From: Burkholderiales bacterium 70-64
GTDB taxonomy: Bacteria > Pseudomonadota > Gammaproteobacteria > Burkholderiales > Burkholderiaceae_E
Reading direction: 5' to 3'
Assembly: GCA_001898645.1 (NCBI GenBank)
Contig: MKUQ01000026.1
Location: 514 to 64,513, forward strand
DNA: 64,000 bases
Shown here: positions 63,003 to 64,000 of the stretch, in pieces
Numbering within the stretch: position 1 is the stretch's first letter
Layout: each line of letters begins with the position of its first letter
Made by a program: the position numbers and the translations under genes
The notes under the pieces: generated by a model
The model's input: the letters and a program-made list of their open reading frames with translations, nothing else
Told to the model about the DNA's origin: nothing
Database searches by the model: none

Positions 63003-63932
63003 ATGAACACGCGCCTGCTACGTCCCATCCCTTCGCAATCCGGCTTCAAGCCCAAGCAGCTTGCACTCCTGGCCGCGCTGGCAGAGGTCAAGACGCTGCG
63101 TGGCGCGGCCAACCGGATCCACGTCTCGCAACCGGCGGCCACGCGGCTGCTGAGGGAACTGGAGCAGATGCTGGGTGTGCGGCTGTTCGACCGGTCAACG
63201 CTCGGTCTGCATGTCACCGCTGCGGGTGAGGCGATGATCGAGCATGCACGCTCGCTCCAAGCAGGCATGCTGAACGCGTACCGCGAAGTCCACGACGCAG
63301 CAGCCGGCACCATGGGGACGGTGCGGCTCGGCATATTCGGCTCGGTCGACCCGGTATTCCTGTCACGCGCGATCGCTGCGCTCAAGCAGGCTGCGCCTCG
63401 CGTGCATGTCGCCATCAAGGAGGCGCCAAAGGAATTCCTGTTCCAGGCCCTGCGCCACAACGACATCGACGCTGCGATCAGCCGGGTATCGGTCGACAGT
63501 GGCGCGCGCTGGGTCAGCCAGCAGCCGCTGTATACGGAGACATTCTCGCTGGTCTGCGGCCGAAGCGGTCCGCGGAAGGGTAGATCCGCAGCCATCGAGC
63601 TCCTGCTCGACATACCCTGGATACTGCCCACTGCCGAGTCGCTGATGCGCCAGCGGTTGAGCGCGTTCTGCCTTGACAGGTACGGCCGTGCACCGCAGAG
63701 CTACGTGGATTCGGAATCGACGCTGAGCACACTCGCGTTGTTCGACGCCACCCCCTATCCCGGCGTGCTGGCCGCCAGCGTTGCCCGTTACTTCATCAAA
63801 TCCGGACAACTGCGCCTGCTGGCCGATCGGCTTGCAGGAATAGAGAGCTCGGTGGTCCTGGTGACCAGGGCCGGAGAGGTTCCCCGGCCCAGTCTCGCGG
63901 GATTGATCCGCGCGCTGAACGCCTGCTGCTAG
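63003..63932 (+). CDS. LysR-family transcriptional regulator
   Basis: A 309-residue regulator. The winged helix-turn-helix is at about residues 17-75 (LAEVKTLRGAANRIHVSQPAATRLLRELEQMLGVRLFDRSTLGLHVTAAGEAM), followed by the effector-binding domain. It resembles regulators such as those of aromatic or sulfur metabolism (GbpR/PcaQ-like), but its inducer is unknown. It is divergent from the nitroreductase gene, which it may control. The stop lies inside a dispersed repeat. Confidence 0.88.
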   Translation: MNTRLLRPIPSQSGFKPKQLALLAALAEVKTLRGAANRIHVSQPAATRLLRELEQMLGVRLFDRSTLGLHVTAAGEAMIEHARSLQAGMLNAYREVHDAAAGTMGTVRLGIFGSVDPVFLSRAIAALKQAAPRVHVAIKEAPKEFLFQALRHNDIDAAISRVSVDSGARWVSQQPLYTETFSLVCGRSGPRKGRSAAIELLLDIPWILPTAESLMRQRLSAFCLDRYGRAPQSYVDSESTLSTLALFDATPYPGVLAASVARYFIKSGQLRLLADRLAGIESSVVLVTRAGEVPRPSLAGLIRALNACC

Positions 63933-63961
63933 GGCCTGTTCACACTACGATCATCCCCGGC
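63931..63961. repeat. Dispersed 31-bp repeat, copy 2
   Basis: Same 31-bp sequence as at 45032-45062 with one difference (A for G at position 23 of the unit). It overlaps the LysR stop codon. Confidence 0.85.
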
Positions 63962-63981
63962 CCGCAAGGTGAACAGGCCCT
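63931..63981. terminator. 13-bp inverted repeat after the LysR gene
   Basis: AGGGCCTGTTCAC (63931-63943) and GTGAACAGGCCCT (63969-63981) are perfect arms with a 25-nt loop. It could end LysR transcription or be a paired palindromic repeat element. No T-tract follows. Confidence 0.5.
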
Positions 63982-64000
63982 AATCCGCGTTACGGATCGC

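Overview
The window is very GC-rich, gene-dense bacterial DNA with about 60 genes, most of them packed with short gaps or 4-nt ATGA/GTGA overlaps. It looks like a betaproteobacterium, probably Burkholderiales. The reasons are a PhaM-like PHA-granule protein, the order D-Ala-D-Ala carboxypeptidase / D-amino-acid transaminase / DUF493 / lipB / lipA, the order argS / SPOR protein / dsbA, a short LpoA beside yraN-diaA-dolP and rsmI, and the abundance of ABC and TAXI solute-binding proteins. No rRNA, tRNA, CRISPR array or recognisable transposase was seen.

Layout. (1) 0-6 kb: a two-gene molybdopterin oxidoreductase (catalytic subunit, then an iron-sulfur subunit fused to its membrane anchor) on the minus strand, and 4-hydroxyphenylpyruvate dioxygenase on the plus strand. 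(2) 6.0-21.9 kb: an unusual catabolic island, described below. (3) 21.9-35 kb: housekeeping and metabolism (metY, a CoA-binding protein, phaM, a FIST sensor, rfaE2, birA, a VanZ-like protein, a ferredoxin, a D,D-carboxypeptidase, lipB, lipA). (4) 35-42.3 kb: a Liv-type ABC importer with an aromatic-type aldehyde dehydrogenase, divergent from an AraC regulator. The LivF reading frame runs into the aldehyde dehydrogenase with no stop codon. (5) 42.3-58 kb: envelope and housekeeping genes (M48 peptidase/LemA, dolP-diaA-yraN-lpoA divergent from rsmI, rlpA, a BtuF-like protein, dsbA, argS, acyl-CoA ligase, GNAT, a cystathionine beta-lyase-like enzyme). (6) 58-64 kb: a secreted unknown, TAXI protein, AEC transporter, Phd/VapC-type toxin-antitoxin pair, SagB-type nitroreductase and LysR regulator.

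The island (5964-21856) is the most interesting part. It holds a GntR/FCD regulator co-transcribed with a DUF35 protein and a thiolase-fold enzyme lacking the nucleophilic cysteine. It also has a split MaoC-type hydratase pair, a protein of three tandem RidA domains, a TcuA-like flavoprotein, a DUF1028 protein, an NMT1/SsuA-type importer, a nitronate-monooxygenase-like protein, an NDP-forming acyl-CoA ligase, an acyl-CoA dehydrogenase, a PaaI-type thioesterase and an old-yellow-enzyme homologue. My reading is uptake, CoA activation, dehydrogenation, hydration and possibly retro-aldol cleavage of an unidentified carboxylic acid. The two divergent intergenic regions of the island carry the same composite site, two hexamers of type GTATAC spaced exactly 10 bp. 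This suggests one regulon under the GntR protein. A 14-bp direct repeat lies at both island edges, consistent with (not proof of) insertion as a block.
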